Positions 1 through 8,817 are shown, counted from the first letter of the stretch. The stretch: 64,000 nt of DNA from CAVZYN01 sp963779515 (GCA_963779515.1 CAVZYN010000018.1:186001-250000), one strand, 5' to 3'. Notes: generated by a model from the sequence alone, not told the origin. A program made the numbers and translations.

Positions 1-1
1 T

Positions 2-40
2 CATCTCGCCAAACTCGGCGCACTGAGGGCCTCATGCTGA
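2..40 (+). CDS. Possible 3' end of an upstream gene (partial)
   Basis: The frame starting at base 2 stays open for twelve codons and stops at TGA 38-40, overlapping the ATG of the carboxylase gene at 34. Carboxyltransferase subunits often lie just upstream of biotin carboxylase subunits, so this could be the tail of such a gene. A second frame stops at 24-26. Too little is visible to choose between them. Confidence 0.25.
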   Translation, partial: HLAKLGALRASC

Positions 41-1998
41 AGAAAGTCCTGATTGCCAACCGGGGCGAGATCGCCTGCCGGATCATCCGCACCGCCCGGA
101 AGATGGGGATCGCGACGGTGGCGGTCTATTCCGACGCTGACGCCCGGTCCCTGCATATTGCGGAGGCCGACGAGCGCGTCCACATCGGCCCCTCGCCTGC
201 GACCGAGAGCTATCTGGCGATCGACAAGATCATAGCGGCTGCCAAGCAGACGGGGGCAGATTCAATTCATCCCGGCTACGGTTTTCTCTCAGAGAACGCG
301 GATTTTGCTACCGCCGTTGGCAAAGCCGGCTTGATCTTCGTCGGCCCAACACCGGAGGCGATGCGCGCGCTCGGCGGCAAGGCCGCTGCCAAGGAGATCG
401 CAATCAAGGCCGGCGTTCCCGTCGTTCCCGGCTATCAAGGCGATAAGCAGGATGCCGCATCGCTTGCCGCGGAGGCGGCCAAGATCGGCTATCCAGTGAT
501 GATCAAAGCCGTTGCCGGGGGCGGCGGACGCGGCATGCGCCTTGTCGAGAAACAGGCGGATCTTGCCGATCTCCTCGACAGCGCCAAGCGCGAAGCCCAA
601 TCGGCGTTCGGTAATGCCCAAGTCCTGATCGAGAAAGTCGTGGTCAAGCCGCGCCACATCGAGGTGCAGGTGTTTGGCGATAATCATGGCAATGTCGTGC
701 ACCTCTTCGAGCGCGACTGCACGCTGCAGCGGCGCAACCAGAAAGTCATCGAGGAAGCGCCCGCGCCCGGCATGTCGCCGGTGTTGCGCGCCAAGATGTG
801 CGTCGCGGCCGTCGAGCTCGCCAAGGCCGTCGGCTACCGCGGTGCCGGCACGGTCGAGTTTCTGGTCGAGGGCGGCAGCTTGGCTAGCGATGCCACGTGG
901 TACTTCATCGAGATGAATACGCGGCTGCAGGTCGAGCATCCGGTGACCGAGGAAATCACCGGGCTCGATCTCGTCGAATGGCAATTTCGCGTCGCGGCCG
1001 GTGAGGCGCTGCCACGCAAACGGTCCGAGATCACAATGTGCGGCCATGCGATCGAACTGCGCATTTGCGCCGAGGATCCGGCGAAGGACTTCCGGCCGAG
1101 CGTCGGGCGTATCGCGGTGTTCGATGCGACCCAGATTGCGCCATTGCGGCTCGAAACCGGTGTCCGATCGGGCGACGGGATCTCGCCGTTCTACGATTCG
1201 ATGATCGCGAAGTTGATCGGTCGCGGCGAAACCCGCGCGCAAGCGATCGCGGCCTTGACGAGCGGTTTGCATCATCTTGTGATCGCTGGCCCACGGACCA
1301 ACGCGCGGTTCCTGCGCAATCTGCTGATCGATCCCGACGTTCAAGCGCTACGCATGGATACAGGACTGATCGCCCGGAAGCTCACGGAACTAACCGATGA
1401 CAGCATCAGCCCGGCCGCCATTGCACGCGGCATGCATGGCCTGATGTATCTCGCCAGCACGTCGCAGTCTCCCGCGAAGGCAACTCCAGACCCCTGGTCG
1501 CGCGGCGACGGCTTCATGCTGGGTGCGGCCCGCGTCACTGCTCGCCCGGTTCACATCGATGGTGTCGACCGCACGATCCGTGTCCAGCACAGCGCCGCGG
1601 ATGGCGCCGAGGTGCAGTTTGGCTTCGATCCTTGGCCGGGCGTGCGCAAGGGTGCCGGGACATCGGCGCTGGTGATGCGCGCTGATGGCCACGAGCGCAT
1701 CTATGTTATCGACGACCTCGTTCAGGCTGAATTCGCATGGCCCGTCTACGACACCTCGGCGATCGACGACGGTGCGGATGGCACCAGCATCCGCGCGCCG
1801 ATCAATGGCCGCGTCGCCAAACTCTACGTCAAACCCGGCGAGGCCGTCGAGAAGGGCACGCGTATCGCCATCGTCGAGGCGATGAAAATGGAGCATGTGG
1901 TGACGGCTTCTGCCACAGGCAGAATCGACAAGGTGGCGGCGCATGAAGGCGATCAAATCACGCAAGGCGCGCTGATTGCCGCCGTCACGCCGAGCTAG
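34..1998 (+). CDS. Acyl-CoA carboxylase alpha subunit (biotin carboxylase plus biotin carrier)
   Basis: This 654-residue protein has the layout of MccA/PccA-type alpha subunits. It has a biotin carboxylase N-domain from residue 1 (VLIANRGEIACRI), an ATP-grasp domain with the glycine-rich loop AVAGGGGRGMR, and the EMNTRLQVEHPVTE active-site strand. A C-terminal biotinyl domain carries EAMKM, with the biotinylated lysine near residue 618. It would carboxylate its own biotin with ATP and bicarbonate, for transfer to an acyl-CoA by a separate beta subunit, presumably encoded just left of the window. The ERDCTLQRRNQK segment is typical of 3-methylcrotonyl-CoA and related carboxylases, but the substrate cannot be fixed. 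The frame is intact and ends convergently with the next gene, the two stops sharing CTAG. Confidence 0.93.
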   Translation: MLKKVLIANRGEIACRIIRTARKMGIATVAVYSDADARSLHIAEADERVHIGPSPATESYLAIDKIIAAAKQTGADSIHPGYGFLSENADFATAVGKAGLIFVGPTPEAMRALGGKAAAKEIAIKAGVPVVPGYQGDKQDAASLAAEAAKIGYPVMIKAVAGGGGRGMRLVEKQADLADLLDSAKREAQSAFGNAQVLIEKVVVKPRHIEVQVFGDNHGNVVHLFERDCTLQRRNQKVIEEAPAPGMSPVLRAKMCVAAVELAKAVGYRGAGTVEFLVEGGSLASDATWYFIEMNTRLQVEHPVTEEITGLDLVEWQFRVAAGEALPRKRSEITMCGHAIELRICAEDPAKDFRPSVGRIAVFDATQIAPLRLETGVRSGDGISPFYDSMIAKLIGRGETRAQAIAALTSGLHHLVIAGPRTNARFLRNLLIDPDVQALRMDTGLIARKLTELTDDSISPAAIARGMHGLMYLASTSQSPAKATPDPWSRGDGFMLGAARVTARPVHIDGVDRTIRVQHSAADGAEVQFGFDPWPGVRKGAGTSALVMRADGHERIYVIDDLVQAEFAWPVYDTSAIDDGADGTSIRAPINGRVAKLYVKPGEAVEKGTRIAIVEAMKMEHVVTASATGRIDKVAAHEGDQITQGALIAAVTPS

Positions 1999-2891
1999 AG
2001 CTTTTCCCGTGCCCGGATCCGTTCGCGATGCCAGGCATAGAGGCCGCTGGCGATGATCACCGTTGCACCCGCAATCACCCATCGATCCGGAATGTCACCG
2101 AACACAGCGTACCCAATGACGGCGGCCCACACGATCAAGGTGTAGAGAAACGGCTGCAGGGCGCCGGCTTCGACGCGCTCGAACGCCTTGATCATGGCGA
2201 AATGCGCGACCGACCCCAGCAACGCGAGCACGATCATCATACCCCAGGCGCTTGCATCCGGTGACGTCCACGAATAAGGCGCAACCACCGTCGTCGCGAT
2301 GAAGCCGACGCTCGCAGTCCACAGCAGCGTCGTCTCGGAACTATCGGTGCGCGCGCAGAGCCGCACGAGGATCTGATAGAGGCCCCACAGCGCGGCGCCG
2401 ATCAGAGGGAACAAGAATGCGGGATTGAATTCCGCGAAACCCGGCCGCACGATCAGCAACACACCGATGAAACCCACGATCACCGCCAACCAGCGCCGCG
2501 GCCCGACGTGCTCGCCGAGCAGCGGCACCGACAGCGCCATCACGAACAGCGGCGAGGCGGCCGCGATTGCGTGCGCATCGGCGAGCGGCAAATACTTGAA
2601 CGCGAGCACGAAGATGGCACTCTCGATGATCAGCAACAGGGCGCGCGTGCCTTGCAGCCACGGTCGCGCGCTCTGCAACACGCGACGAATGCCTTTCGGC
2701 CGCGCGATCCACAGCGCGAACGCGAGAAACACCATCGAACGGACCCACAAGATCTGCGTCACCGCAAAGCTACCGGCCAGGATCTTGCTCATGGCATCCA
2801 TGATTGCAAAGGTCAGCGTCGCGAACAGCACGAGTGCCACGCCGCGGCCAAGATCACTGCCAGTCCCGAGCATGCGCTGCTCCCGTGCCAT
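1995..2891 (-). CDS. EamA/DMT-family membrane transporter
   Basis: A 298-residue integral membrane protein with about ten hydrophobic segments arranged as two EamA repeats. The first runs from residue 15 (VALVLFATLTFAIMDAMSK) and the second from about residue 155 (FLFPLIGAALWGLYQILVR). Proteins of this size and layout are drug/metabolite exporters or small-molecule permeases of the inner membrane; the substrate is unknown. The C-terminus is short and basic (HRERIRAREKL), as is common. It converges on the carboxylase gene with stop codons overlapping at CTAG, and is divergent from the MFS gene at 2995, with about 100 bp between for both promoters. Confidence 0.85.
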   Translation of the reverse strand: MAREQRMLGTGSDLGRGVALVLFATLTFAIMDAMSKILAGSFAVTQILWVRSMVFLAFALWIARPKGIRRVLQSARPWLQGTRALLLIIESAIFVLAFKYLPLADAHAIAAASPLFVMALSVPLLGEHVGPRRWLAVIVGFIGVLLIVRPGFAEFNPAFLFPLIGAALWGLYQILVRLCARTDSSETTLLWTASVGFIATTVVAPYSWTSPDASAWGMMIVLALLGSVAHFAMIKAFERVEAGALQPFLYTLIVWAAVIGYAVFGDIPDRWVIAGATVIIASGLYAWHRERIRAREKL

Positions 2892-2994
2892 GATTGCATA
2901 GCTGGATTGATGGGGCAGCCTCGCGCGGCGCTGAAGCCGCCTCGAAAGAATCGCCCGAAGCCGTTACGGTGTCGCACGATTGCTCGGGAACTCA

Positions 2995-4236
2995 ATGCAA
3001 AAATCATCGAACAGCGACGCTCCGTCCGACATCGCGACGCCGTCGCAGACGGCGACGTTTCCAATCTTGTTCGCGCTGAGTTTTTCGCATCTGCTGAACG
3101 ATCTCATTCAGTCGCTGTTGCCGGCGATCTATCCCGTCATCAAGCCTCTGCACAATCTCGACTTCGGCCAGATCGGCCTCTTGACGTTTGCGTTCCAGCT
3201 CTCCGCCTCGCTGCTGCAGCCGGCCGTCGGCGCCTATACGGATCGGCGGCCGATGCCCTATTCGTTGATCGTCGGCATGGGGTTCACGCTGATCGGTCTC
3301 CTGGTCCTCGCGTATGCCGGCAGCTACGCGATGTTGCTGGTGGGTGCGACGCTGGTCGGCACGGGATCATCCGTGTTCCATCCCGAAGCGACGCGGATGG
3401 CGCGCGTGGCCTCCGGCGGGCAGCACGGTCTCGCGCAGTCGATTTTCCAATTCGGCGGACAGAGCGGCTCGGCGCTCGGCCCGTTGCTCGCGGCCTTCAT
3501 CGTCGTGCCTTATGGGCAATCGAGCCTTGCCTGGTTTTCGGTCGTGGCGCTGCTGGCGATCCTGGTGCAGATCCGGGTCGGACGCTGGTATGCCGCCGAA
3601 ATCGCCGCAACCGCGGCCCTGCGGAGTTCCACGGGACCAGCCAGAGCCGCGACCGCACCGGTTGCAGTCGGCTCCGGCGTTGCCGCCGCGGTCGGCATTC
3701 TGGTCCTGCTGATGTTTTCGAAGAGCGCTTATTCGGCGAGTTTCGGCTCCTTCTATACGTTCTATTTGATCGATACGTTCAGCGTGACGGTGCAGACGTC
3801 GCAGTATCTTCTGTTCTTGTACCTGGTCTCGAACGTTCTCGGGTCCTTGGTTGGCGGTTATCTCGGCGACCGGATCGGCCGGCGCAACATCATCTGGTTT
3901 TCTATCCTCGGCGCACTGCCGTTCACGCTCGCGCTGCCCTATGCCAACCTGACCGGGACCGTAGCGCTGACGGTGATCATCGGCTTCATCATGTCGAGCG
4001 CATTCGCCGCCATCATCGTCTACGCGATGGAGTTGATGCCCGGCAAAGTCGGGTTCATCGCCGGCATATTCTACGGCTTGTCCTTCGGCCTCGCCGCGTT
4101 GAGTGCTGCGCTCCTTGGCGAACTAGCGGATCGGACAAGCATCGACACGGTCTATCGCATTTGCGCGTTCCTGCCCTTGATCGGACTGCTGACCTGGTTC
4201 CTGCCCGACATCCGGCGTCACGCCAAAGCTGCGTGA
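2995..4236 (+). CDS. MFS transporter, fosmidomycin-resistance (Fsr)-like
   Basis: A 413-residue major facilitator with twelve predicted membrane spans. The opening LFALSFSHLLNDLIQSLLPAIYPV, the asymmetric first loop (YTDRRPMPYS) and the central GDRIGRRNI loop match the Fsr branch of MFS exporters, which includes fosmidomycin-resistance proteins. The ATG at 2995 was chosen over an in-frame TTG at 2980 because it directly precedes the polar leader and gives the usual family length. It is probably an inner-membrane exporter of a small toxic compound, substrate unknown. It stands alone, divergent from the EamA gene. The frame is intact. Confidence 0.85.
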   Translation: MQKSSNSDAPSDIATPSQTATFPILFALSFSHLLNDLIQSLLPAIYPVIKPLHNLDFGQIGLLTFAFQLSASLLQPAVGAYTDRRPMPYSLIVGMGFTLIGLLVLAYAGSYAMLLVGATLVGTGSSVFHPEATRMARVASGGQHGLAQSIFQFGGQSGSALGPLLAAFIVVPYGQSSLAWFSVVALLAILVQIRVGRWYAAEIAATAALRSSTGPARAATAPVAVGSGVAAAVGILVLLMFSKSAYSASFGSFYTFYLIDTFSVTVQTSQYLLFLYLVSNVLGSLVGGYLGDRIGRRNIIWFSILGALPFTLALPYANLTGTVALTVIIGFIMSSAFAAIIVYAMELMPGKVGFIAGIFYGLSFGLAALSAALLGELADRTSIDTVYRICAFLPLIGLLTWFLPDIRRHAKAA

Positions 4237-4498
4237 CCTCGCCGCGTCTCCGCTCGAGTGTCTGAAACAAACTCCCCGAGAGCGCGGGCGCTGTCGTCAC
4301 GCAGGCCCGGCGAACCGGACCCATTCGTTTCATCGCCGCCACGCGAACGCGCGTGCTCGATGAGCGGCCAGTACGGCTGGGTGCATCTCGAAGGCGACAA
4401 CCGGTTCCGCCCCATCTCAATCGTTCAGCTGAAACCTCCCGGGGCCGGGCAGCGCACCGTCACCATGCCGCCGGTCGCGACATCGCGCGACCAGGTAA

Positions 4499-4826
4499 GT
4501 GCCCGGGTTGACACCCCCTCACTTCCTTCTGCCGTGGGGAGAAGTGGCCGCCTTGCGCGAAGCGCAAAAAGGGATGGGCCCGGACAAGATTATTGGCGTT
4601 CTGCGGGAGCAGGGCGCCGGCGTTGGCATCGCGGCTGGCATTGTCGCCGGCACGGCGCTAGGCGCCTATGCCTACGGTTATCCGCGGCGCTACGTGCCTC
4701 GCTACGAAAGCGACACCTCTGGTCCCGAGTGTTATCAGGGGCCGCGCCAGTGCTTCTGGCACGGCCGCAGCTGCTGGCACAAAGTGGGGCGAATATCGCT
4801 GCTGGCGACCGACGATTTGCGACTAG
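4499..4826 (+). pseudogene. Frameshifted small cysteine/aromatic-rich protein
   Basis: One frame encodes a glycine-rich hydrophobic segment (GVGIAAGIVAGTALGAYAYG) followed by PRRYVPRYES and a Cys/Trp-rich tail (GPRQCFWHGRSCWH). At about 4782 the reading shifts by one base into KWGEYRCWRPTICD, ending at TAG 4824-4826. The two halves together resemble the short secreted or membrane proteins of rhizobia that combine one glycine-rich helix with a Cys/Trp/Tyr tail. The normal N-terminal signal sequence is not visible upstream, so the gene seems both N-terminally altered and frameshifted. Bases 4237-4498 just upstream hold no gene that I can support. Confidence 0.55.
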
Positions 4827-4875
4827 GCCACAGGGTCGATGTTGGCGGGCGCCGCGGTCTTGGCGGCGCTCGCTA

Positions 4876-5904
4876 TCACTGCGCGCGCCGGCGCATGGCC
4901 GCGAGATGCAACCCAATTGCCGTCGCATTCGAGACATTGAGCGAGCTGATCGGTCCGGCGGTTCCGATGCGGCGAACGTGCGTACAGGTCTCGCGCGTCA
5001 ATTGACGAAGCCCCCGGCCTTCGGCACCGACGACGATCGCCACATGAGCCGGCCATGCGAGATCGTCGAGCAGATCAGGCGCTTCCCCGTCGAGGCCGAC
5101 GAGCGCATAACCCATTTTCTTCATGTCATCCATGCCGCGTGCGAGATTTTGGATCAGGCAGACCGGCACATGTTCCAGCGCGCCTGATGCCGATTTTGCA
5201 AGCACCCCGCCGAGCGGCGGCGAGTGGCGCTTGGTCATGACGATACCGGCGGCGCCGAACACCGCGGCGGACCGCAGGATCGCACCAACATTGTGCGGGT
5301 CCGTCACTTGATCGAGAATGAGGATCGGTTTGCCACCTGCCTGTGTTGCAAGCTCATCGAGGTCAACTTCCGGCAGCGGCTCCGTTTCCATCAGAACGCC
5401 CTGATGCACCGTATCTTCGCCGAGACGCCGGTCGAGATCGCGCGGCATTGCGCTGGTGATTTTGACGTCTCGTGCCTTCAACGCGTCAGCGAGGCGCCGC
5501 TCGGCGTTCTCCGTAATATAAACGGCGCGGATGTGCCGGCGCGGATTGGCGAGCGCAGCCTCGACGGGATGAATGCCGAACAGGATTCGGTTCGCGTCTT
5601 CGGTTGGGTTGACGGCGCGGCGCGGTGGCCGGCTATGGCTCTGCGGCCGCTTCAGCGAGGTTGGCCGTGGTGCGAGGCGAGCGTCGCCGCGCGGCTCGGG
5701 CCGCGACGGGCGATCATCGGACTGCCGTTCAGGCCGCGACGGCCGCTGATCGGCGCGCTGCTCCGAGTGGGCAGGGCGAGCGTCCCCACGCGACGAAAAC
5801 TTGGGTCGTTGCTGATCCGAACGCGGCTTGTCTGAGCGGTGCCGATCAGGGCGCGACTTTTCAGGGCGCGACTTGTCGGGGCGTTGCTTAAAGGGGCGTG
5901 ACAT
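4876..5904 (-). CDS. rlmB: 23S rRNA (guanosine-2'-O)-methyltransferase, TrmH/RlmB family
   Basis: This 342-residue SPOUT methyltransferase carries the three family motifs in order: DPHNVGAILRSA (motif 1), VGAEGRGLR (motif 2) and SSLNVSNATAI (motif 3). A substrate-binding domain precedes them (ILFGIHPVEAAL). It should methylate G2251 in the 23S rRNA peptidyl-transferase loop using S-adenosylmethionine. The first 95 or so residues are an unusually long low-complexity extension built of Arg/Pro/Ser/Asp repeats (SRP, DKPRSDQQRP, RPSRPE), probably disordered and RNA-binding. The location beside tRNA-Tyr and tRNA-Gly is typical of alphaproteobacterial chromosomes. The start at 5904 precedes the repeats directly. 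Confidence 0.9.
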   Translation of the reverse strand: MSRPFKQRPDKSRPEKSRPDRHRSDKPRSDQQRPKFSSRGDARPAHSEQRADQRPSRPERQSDDRPSRPEPRGDARLAPRPTSLKRPQSHSRPPRRAVNPTEDANRILFGIHPVEAALANPRRHIRAVYITENAERRLADALKARDVKITSAMPRDLDRRLGEDTVHQGVLMETEPLPEVDLDELATQAGGKPILILDQVTDPHNVGAILRSAAVFGAAGIVMTKRHSPPLGGVLAKSASGALEHVPVCLIQNLARGMDDMKKMGYALVGLDGEAPDLLDDLAWPAHVAIVVGAEGRGLRQLTRETCTHVRRIGTAGPISSLNVSNATAIGLHLAAMRRRAQ

Positions 5905-6099
5905 TATTGCCTTTCAAGGCCTTTGCAGTGCGGCGGGACCTCTGTTTCGCAAGGCTTTTTGCGAGACCATAGCGGGTCCCTTTTCCGGTTGACAGGCCCA
6001 ATCGCCCTTACCATAACACACGCCATTGTCCCTGCTGGCGACGGCGGGGCAATTTTGTTTGGGCCGCTGGTCTTCTAGCGAAGATTGGCGCACAAATGT

Positions 6100-6184
6100 G
6101 GATGGGTGCCCGAGTGGTTAAAGGGGACGGACTGTAAATCCGTTGGCTTCGCCTACGCTGGTTCGAAACCAGCCCCATCCACCA
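6100..6184 (+). tRNA. tRNA-Tyr (GTA anticodon)
   Basis: The 5' strand GGATGGG pairs with CCCATCC. The anticodon loop is CTGTAAA (GTA), the long class II variable arm expected of tRNA-Tyr follows, and the T arm contains GGTTCGAAACC. The CCA end is encoded at 6182-6184. Confidence 0.95.
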
Positions 6185-6254
6185 TCATCTTCTGGTCGCC
6201 GATGCAGGCCGGGAAATGGAGACGCCGCGCGACCGGAGACGCGTCATTTTGCAA

Positions 6255-6328
6255 GCGGGTGTAGCTCAATGGTAGAGCAGCAGCCTTCCAAGCTGAATAC
6301 GAGGGTTCGATTCCCTTCACCCGCTCCA
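6255..6328 (+). tRNA. tRNA-Gly (TCC anticodon), integration site of the island
   Basis: The acceptor strand GCGGGTG pairs with CACCCGC. The anticodon loop is CTTCCAA (TCC), the T arm is GGGTTCGATTCCC, and CCA is encoded at 6326-6328. The last 44 bases recur exactly at 39532-39575, so this copy was kept intact by the incoming element. Confidence 0.96.
6285..6328 (+). repeat. Left attachment core (att), 44-bp direct repeat
   Basis: This is the 3' part of tRNA-Gly from the anticodon loop to CCA. It is identical over 44 bases to 39532-39575 and in the same orientation. The identity stops at both edges: the preceding base is C here and T there, and the following base is A here and T there. Confidence 0.95.
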
Positions 6329-6386
6329 ATGTTTTGTTTAGTATAATCAGCAAGTTAACGATTTTATCGGCGTCGGTAAATTTTGG

Positions 6387-6420
6387 CGCTGGAGTGTCCT
6401 AGGTACCAGCTAGGTACCAG
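6387..6420 (+). repeat. Left inner repeat, candidate integrase arm sites
   Basis: This 34-bp block contains two tandem copies of CTAGGTACCAG-like sequence. It matches 31 of 34 bases of the block at 39366-39399, in the same orientation. It lies 58 bp inside the attachment core. Paired repeats flanking both ends are typical of integrase or excisionase arm-binding sites. Confidence 0.7.
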
Positions 6421-6726
6421 AGCGACGAGCGTGGTCTGCCCGATATCTAAAGTGCGCCCGTGACACGCTGGTACGCCAGGACCTCATCAGTACTCCACGC
6501 AGCTTGGGCACCCCCACACCCCATCGTTCGTCTTCGATCGGATTGCGGTCACAGCGTCGGCGAACAGTGCTGCGTCACTCACGGATTGTATCGCTAAACG
6601 CTCGTCCAGGCGGCACCGACGCAACTCGACCAACATGCTACGCGACGATAAGCAAATCTGGTCCGCGCTCAGATTCTGACGACGTGCTGCCGAAACCGCA
6701 AACCGGAGGCAGGCCATGCTGATCGA
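6421..6726. other. Island left edge without a supported gene
   Basis: Short open frames exist on both strands but none resembles a known family or has a convincing ribosome-binding site. Taken as noncoding sequence between the arm-site repeat and alpA. Confidence 0.5.
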
Positions 6727-6957
6727 TTATCGACTGTTGATCCAGGTTCGCACCTCCGACGCGCGCCAGCCAACACGACCGGGGCCGAGGCGGCGTTGAC
6801 GCGGAAACAGACCCCGCTTGACGTAGGCATAGATCGTCGAGCGGGCGAGGCCCGTTTTCGCCGTGATCGTGCGCACGCTCCACAACTCGTCGTCGAGCGG
6901 GCTGCGGTGACGGCACTGGCATTGCGTGTCGGTGGCTGCTGGAAACAAACAGATCAT
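6727..6957 (-). CDS. AlpA-family excisionase/regulator
   Basis: A 76-residue protein with a MerR-like helix-turn-helix: WSVRTITAKTGLARSTIYAYVKRG, then the wing RLGPGRVGWRASEVRTWI. This is the signature of AlpA/Xis proteins that bind island ends and direct excision. Its start overlaps the stop of the preceding DNA-binding protein gene by 4 bp, so the two are probably translated as a unit. The location 300 bp from the left attachment site fits a role as recombination directionality factor for the integrase at the other end of the island. Confidence 0.85.
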   Translation of the reverse strand: MICLFPAATDTQCQCRHRSPLDDELWSVRTITAKTGLARSTIYAYVKRGLFPRQRRLGPGRVGWRASEVRTWINSR

Positions 6958-7463
6958 TCGTCGTGTTCGTCCGATTTGGGATGTGCTGGGACGGGTTTGG
7001 ACGGCGACGCCGCATGGTCATGACCCAGTCCTTTGTGGTCCGCATGTGTCTGTTCCGGACCGCCGGTGACCGCCGCCGTCACGCGTGCCATCAAGCTGCG
7101 ATCCGTCCGTATCCGCTTCGCGATTTCCTCGATCACCTGATCGAACCGGAGGTGGCCGAGCGCCCGGGCCGCTGCATGCTCGCTCGAAGGAAGCGGTGGC
7201 GTGATCGTCAGAAAGTAGCGCATGAACATCGCTGTCATTTCCGCAGTGATGGCGAGATCGCGCTCCAGACGGCGCAGCGTTCGGGCGGTCGCGTGTTGGC
7301 TCAGAATCTGCAAATCGGCTGACGGTGTGCCCGTCGCGGCGGAGAGGTATTGCGTCAAGGCCTGCTCCAGGATCGCCGACTTTGAGACGCGGTGCGACTC
7401 CGCCGTGATCGAGAGTTGCCGCGACAGGTTTTCCGACAAATACAGCGCGTGGCGGTGACGCAT
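6954..7463 (-). CDS. Ribbon-helix-helix-like protein, probable relaxase accessory
   Basis: A 169-residue protein whose first 45 residues (ALYLSENLSRQLSITAESHRVSKSAILEQALTQYL) fit the beta-helix-helix pattern of CopG/MobC-type DNA-binding proteins. A helical middle and a polar His/Pro-rich tail follow. The ATG at 7463 was preferred over an upstream in-frame start because the RHH domain begins directly there. Such proteins often assist relaxases at oriT. It lies head to tail with alpA (4-bp overlap) and close to the divergent relaxase gene. Its exact role is inferred from context. Confidence 0.6.
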   Translation of the reverse strand: MRHRHALYLSENLSRQLSITAESHRVSKSAILEQALTQYLSAATGTPSADLQILSQHATARTLRRLERDLAITAEMTAMFMRYFLTITPPLPSSEHAAARALGHLRFDQVIEEIAKRIRTDRSLMARVTAAVTGGPEQTHADHKGLGHDHAASPSKPVPAHPKSDEHDE

Positions 7464-7555
7464 GGTGAGACCTCTCGGCGCTGGCCGCTGTCGTCGCTGG
7501 CTGTGTCGGTGGCATTGGTTTGGCCATGACAGCGGCAACGGTAGGTTTATCTACG

Positions 7556-7990
7556 TCAATCCGATTTGGTCCGTCTTGACGCGTATCCGTCGCGCTGAGC
7601 GTTGGTGGCGTCCGCATGCCGCTGCAGGGCTTTACGCAAAACCTGGCGCGGCGGCACCGGGATAAGCCGTCCAAACTCGTCCATCCATTCGAAGATCCAC
7701 GGCATGTTGAGATGCAGCCAGTGCCAACTCGTTTCGAGGCGAAGCGCCATGACTAGTTGTGGCGTGGCGATCGCGAGCCAACGCGCGATCAGCTCTGAGG
7801 CGTCGGGCACGGGCACGTCACGCCATCGTCGGCCATAGGCGCAATGGCGGTGGCGGTATCGACCCCATCGTGTCGGCCGGCCGATGTCTGCCAAGAACGC
7901 GCGGTCGGTCGCATTATTCATATCCAGCATCGTAGGCATGGCGATGTCCTGTTTCTGGAGGAGTAATGTTTGGCGCGTTCGGTCGATCAC
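7556..7990 (-). CDS. Hypothetical protein of the mobilisation region
   Basis: An open frame of 144 residues, or about 127 if the internal Met at about 7939 is used. It is rich in Trp, Arg and Pro in its centre (RPTRWGRYRHRHCAYGRRW) and has a helical C-terminal half (SWHWLHLNMPWIFEWMDEF). I do not recognise a family. It is codirectional with the downstream DNA-binding protein and alpA genes, 92 bp apart, so it may head that small operon. Coding status rests on length, codon-like composition and position only. Confidence 0.45.
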   Translation of the reverse strand: MIDRTRQTLLLQKQDIAMPTMLDMNNATDRAFLADIGRPTRWGRYRHRHCAYGRRWRDVPVPDASELIARWLAIATPQLVMALRLETSWHWLHLNMPWIFEWMDEFGRLIPVPPRQVLRKALQRHADATNAQRDGYASRRTKSD

Positions 7991-8584
7991 GTGCCATGAT
8001 CACGTCAGGCAGACGCGCGTCAGCCCGATTGCTGGAATGATCCAAGTCAGGCGCCGCTCGGGCCCACCAAGGAGAAGCGTTCGCCCCCTCCGCGGCCGTC
8101 GCTCGCGTCCGTGGCGTGGCGCAAGCGACGGTGATCCGGCTGGAGCTGGCACCAAGTCAAGAGACATTGCCTGCCCCGACACTCCAGCATGCCATCGTGC
8201 TCGACGCTGCCAAGGCCAAGCCTTCGGTGGCCGCTGAAACGCGGCCAGCCTTGACAGCGTCTGCGCGCGATGGCCGCGTGGACACGCGGTCGGGGCGGAA
8301 GAAAAACCTCCGGCGGGGATCGAACAAAAGAAAACAAGGCCGGTTCCGTGACTCGCATCCCGCAATCAGAGAACGGCGGCTCCAGGGGGAAGCGGTGCAG
8401 GGCGTGATCTCCGGGAGATCGGGTCGCAGGTTCATTGGGGTTCACACATGCTGTCCGAAGCCGTCTCAAATGATCCGATACGGTCATGATCAATTCTCCG
8501 TCAAACTGATTATAGAACCCGCGAACATTCGCTATCGAGGCTTGAATGGCGCTCGATCGTGATCCGAGAATGGTGATGAACAAT
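7991..8584. other. Stretch without a supported gene
   Basis: Overlapping open frames occur on both strands (for example 8116-8562 plus, 8047-8583 minus). Neither has a recognisable domain, and their compositions look like shadows of GC-rich noncoding DNA. I see nothing definite here. Confidence 0.4.
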
Positions 8585-8817
8585 TAAATTGTCGAGAGGG
8601 TGAGGTCGAGTCAGAATAGGTGGGGTATAGGGCAAGATAGATAGTCGGCGCTAAAGCCGCCTAAAACAGAGCAAAATCAACGATTTATACGTGTCTTAAA
8701 CAAATTTTAGACGCCCGCAAAGTTTTTGGTAATATATCGCAGAAAACACTATCGGCGCCCTCAATCCATCACAAATAAAGCGATACTCAGACCTGAAAGC
8801 CTGCATGAGATCGCGCG
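8585..8817. promoter_or_regulatory. AT-rich region upstream of the relaxase, candidate oriT
   Basis: This segment is clearly more AT-rich than its surroundings and carries short dyads. One is CGGC-GCTAAA-GCCG at 8646-8659. The other is a stem of GTCTTAAA against TTTTAGAC with a 4-base loop at 8693-8712. It lies between the relaxase gene and the divergent accessory genes, the usual place for an origin of transfer. No nick-site consensus could be assigned, so this is positional inference. Confidence 0.35.

Noticed and set aside
289..1344. 351-codon frame antisense to the carboxylase gene
   Set aside because: GC-rich shadow of an unmistakable coding sequence; no family resemblance.
2508..4265. 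585-codon plus-strand frame across the EamA and MFS genes
   Set aside because: It is an out-of-frame and antisense shadow of two clear transporters, with Arg/His/Asp-rich composition and no domain.
6153..6353. Minus-strand frame with RVKGIEPSYSAWK
   Set aside because: This is the well-known spurious antisense reading of tRNA-Gly and tRNA-Tyr. The same peptide at 39379-39588 comes from the duplicated tRNA end.
8047..8583. Overlapping frames of 148-178 codons on both strands
   Set aside because: No ribosome-binding site, no domain, and mutually exclusive strands. A faint helix-turn-helix-like VAQATVIRLE at 8113-8142 was too short to support a gene.
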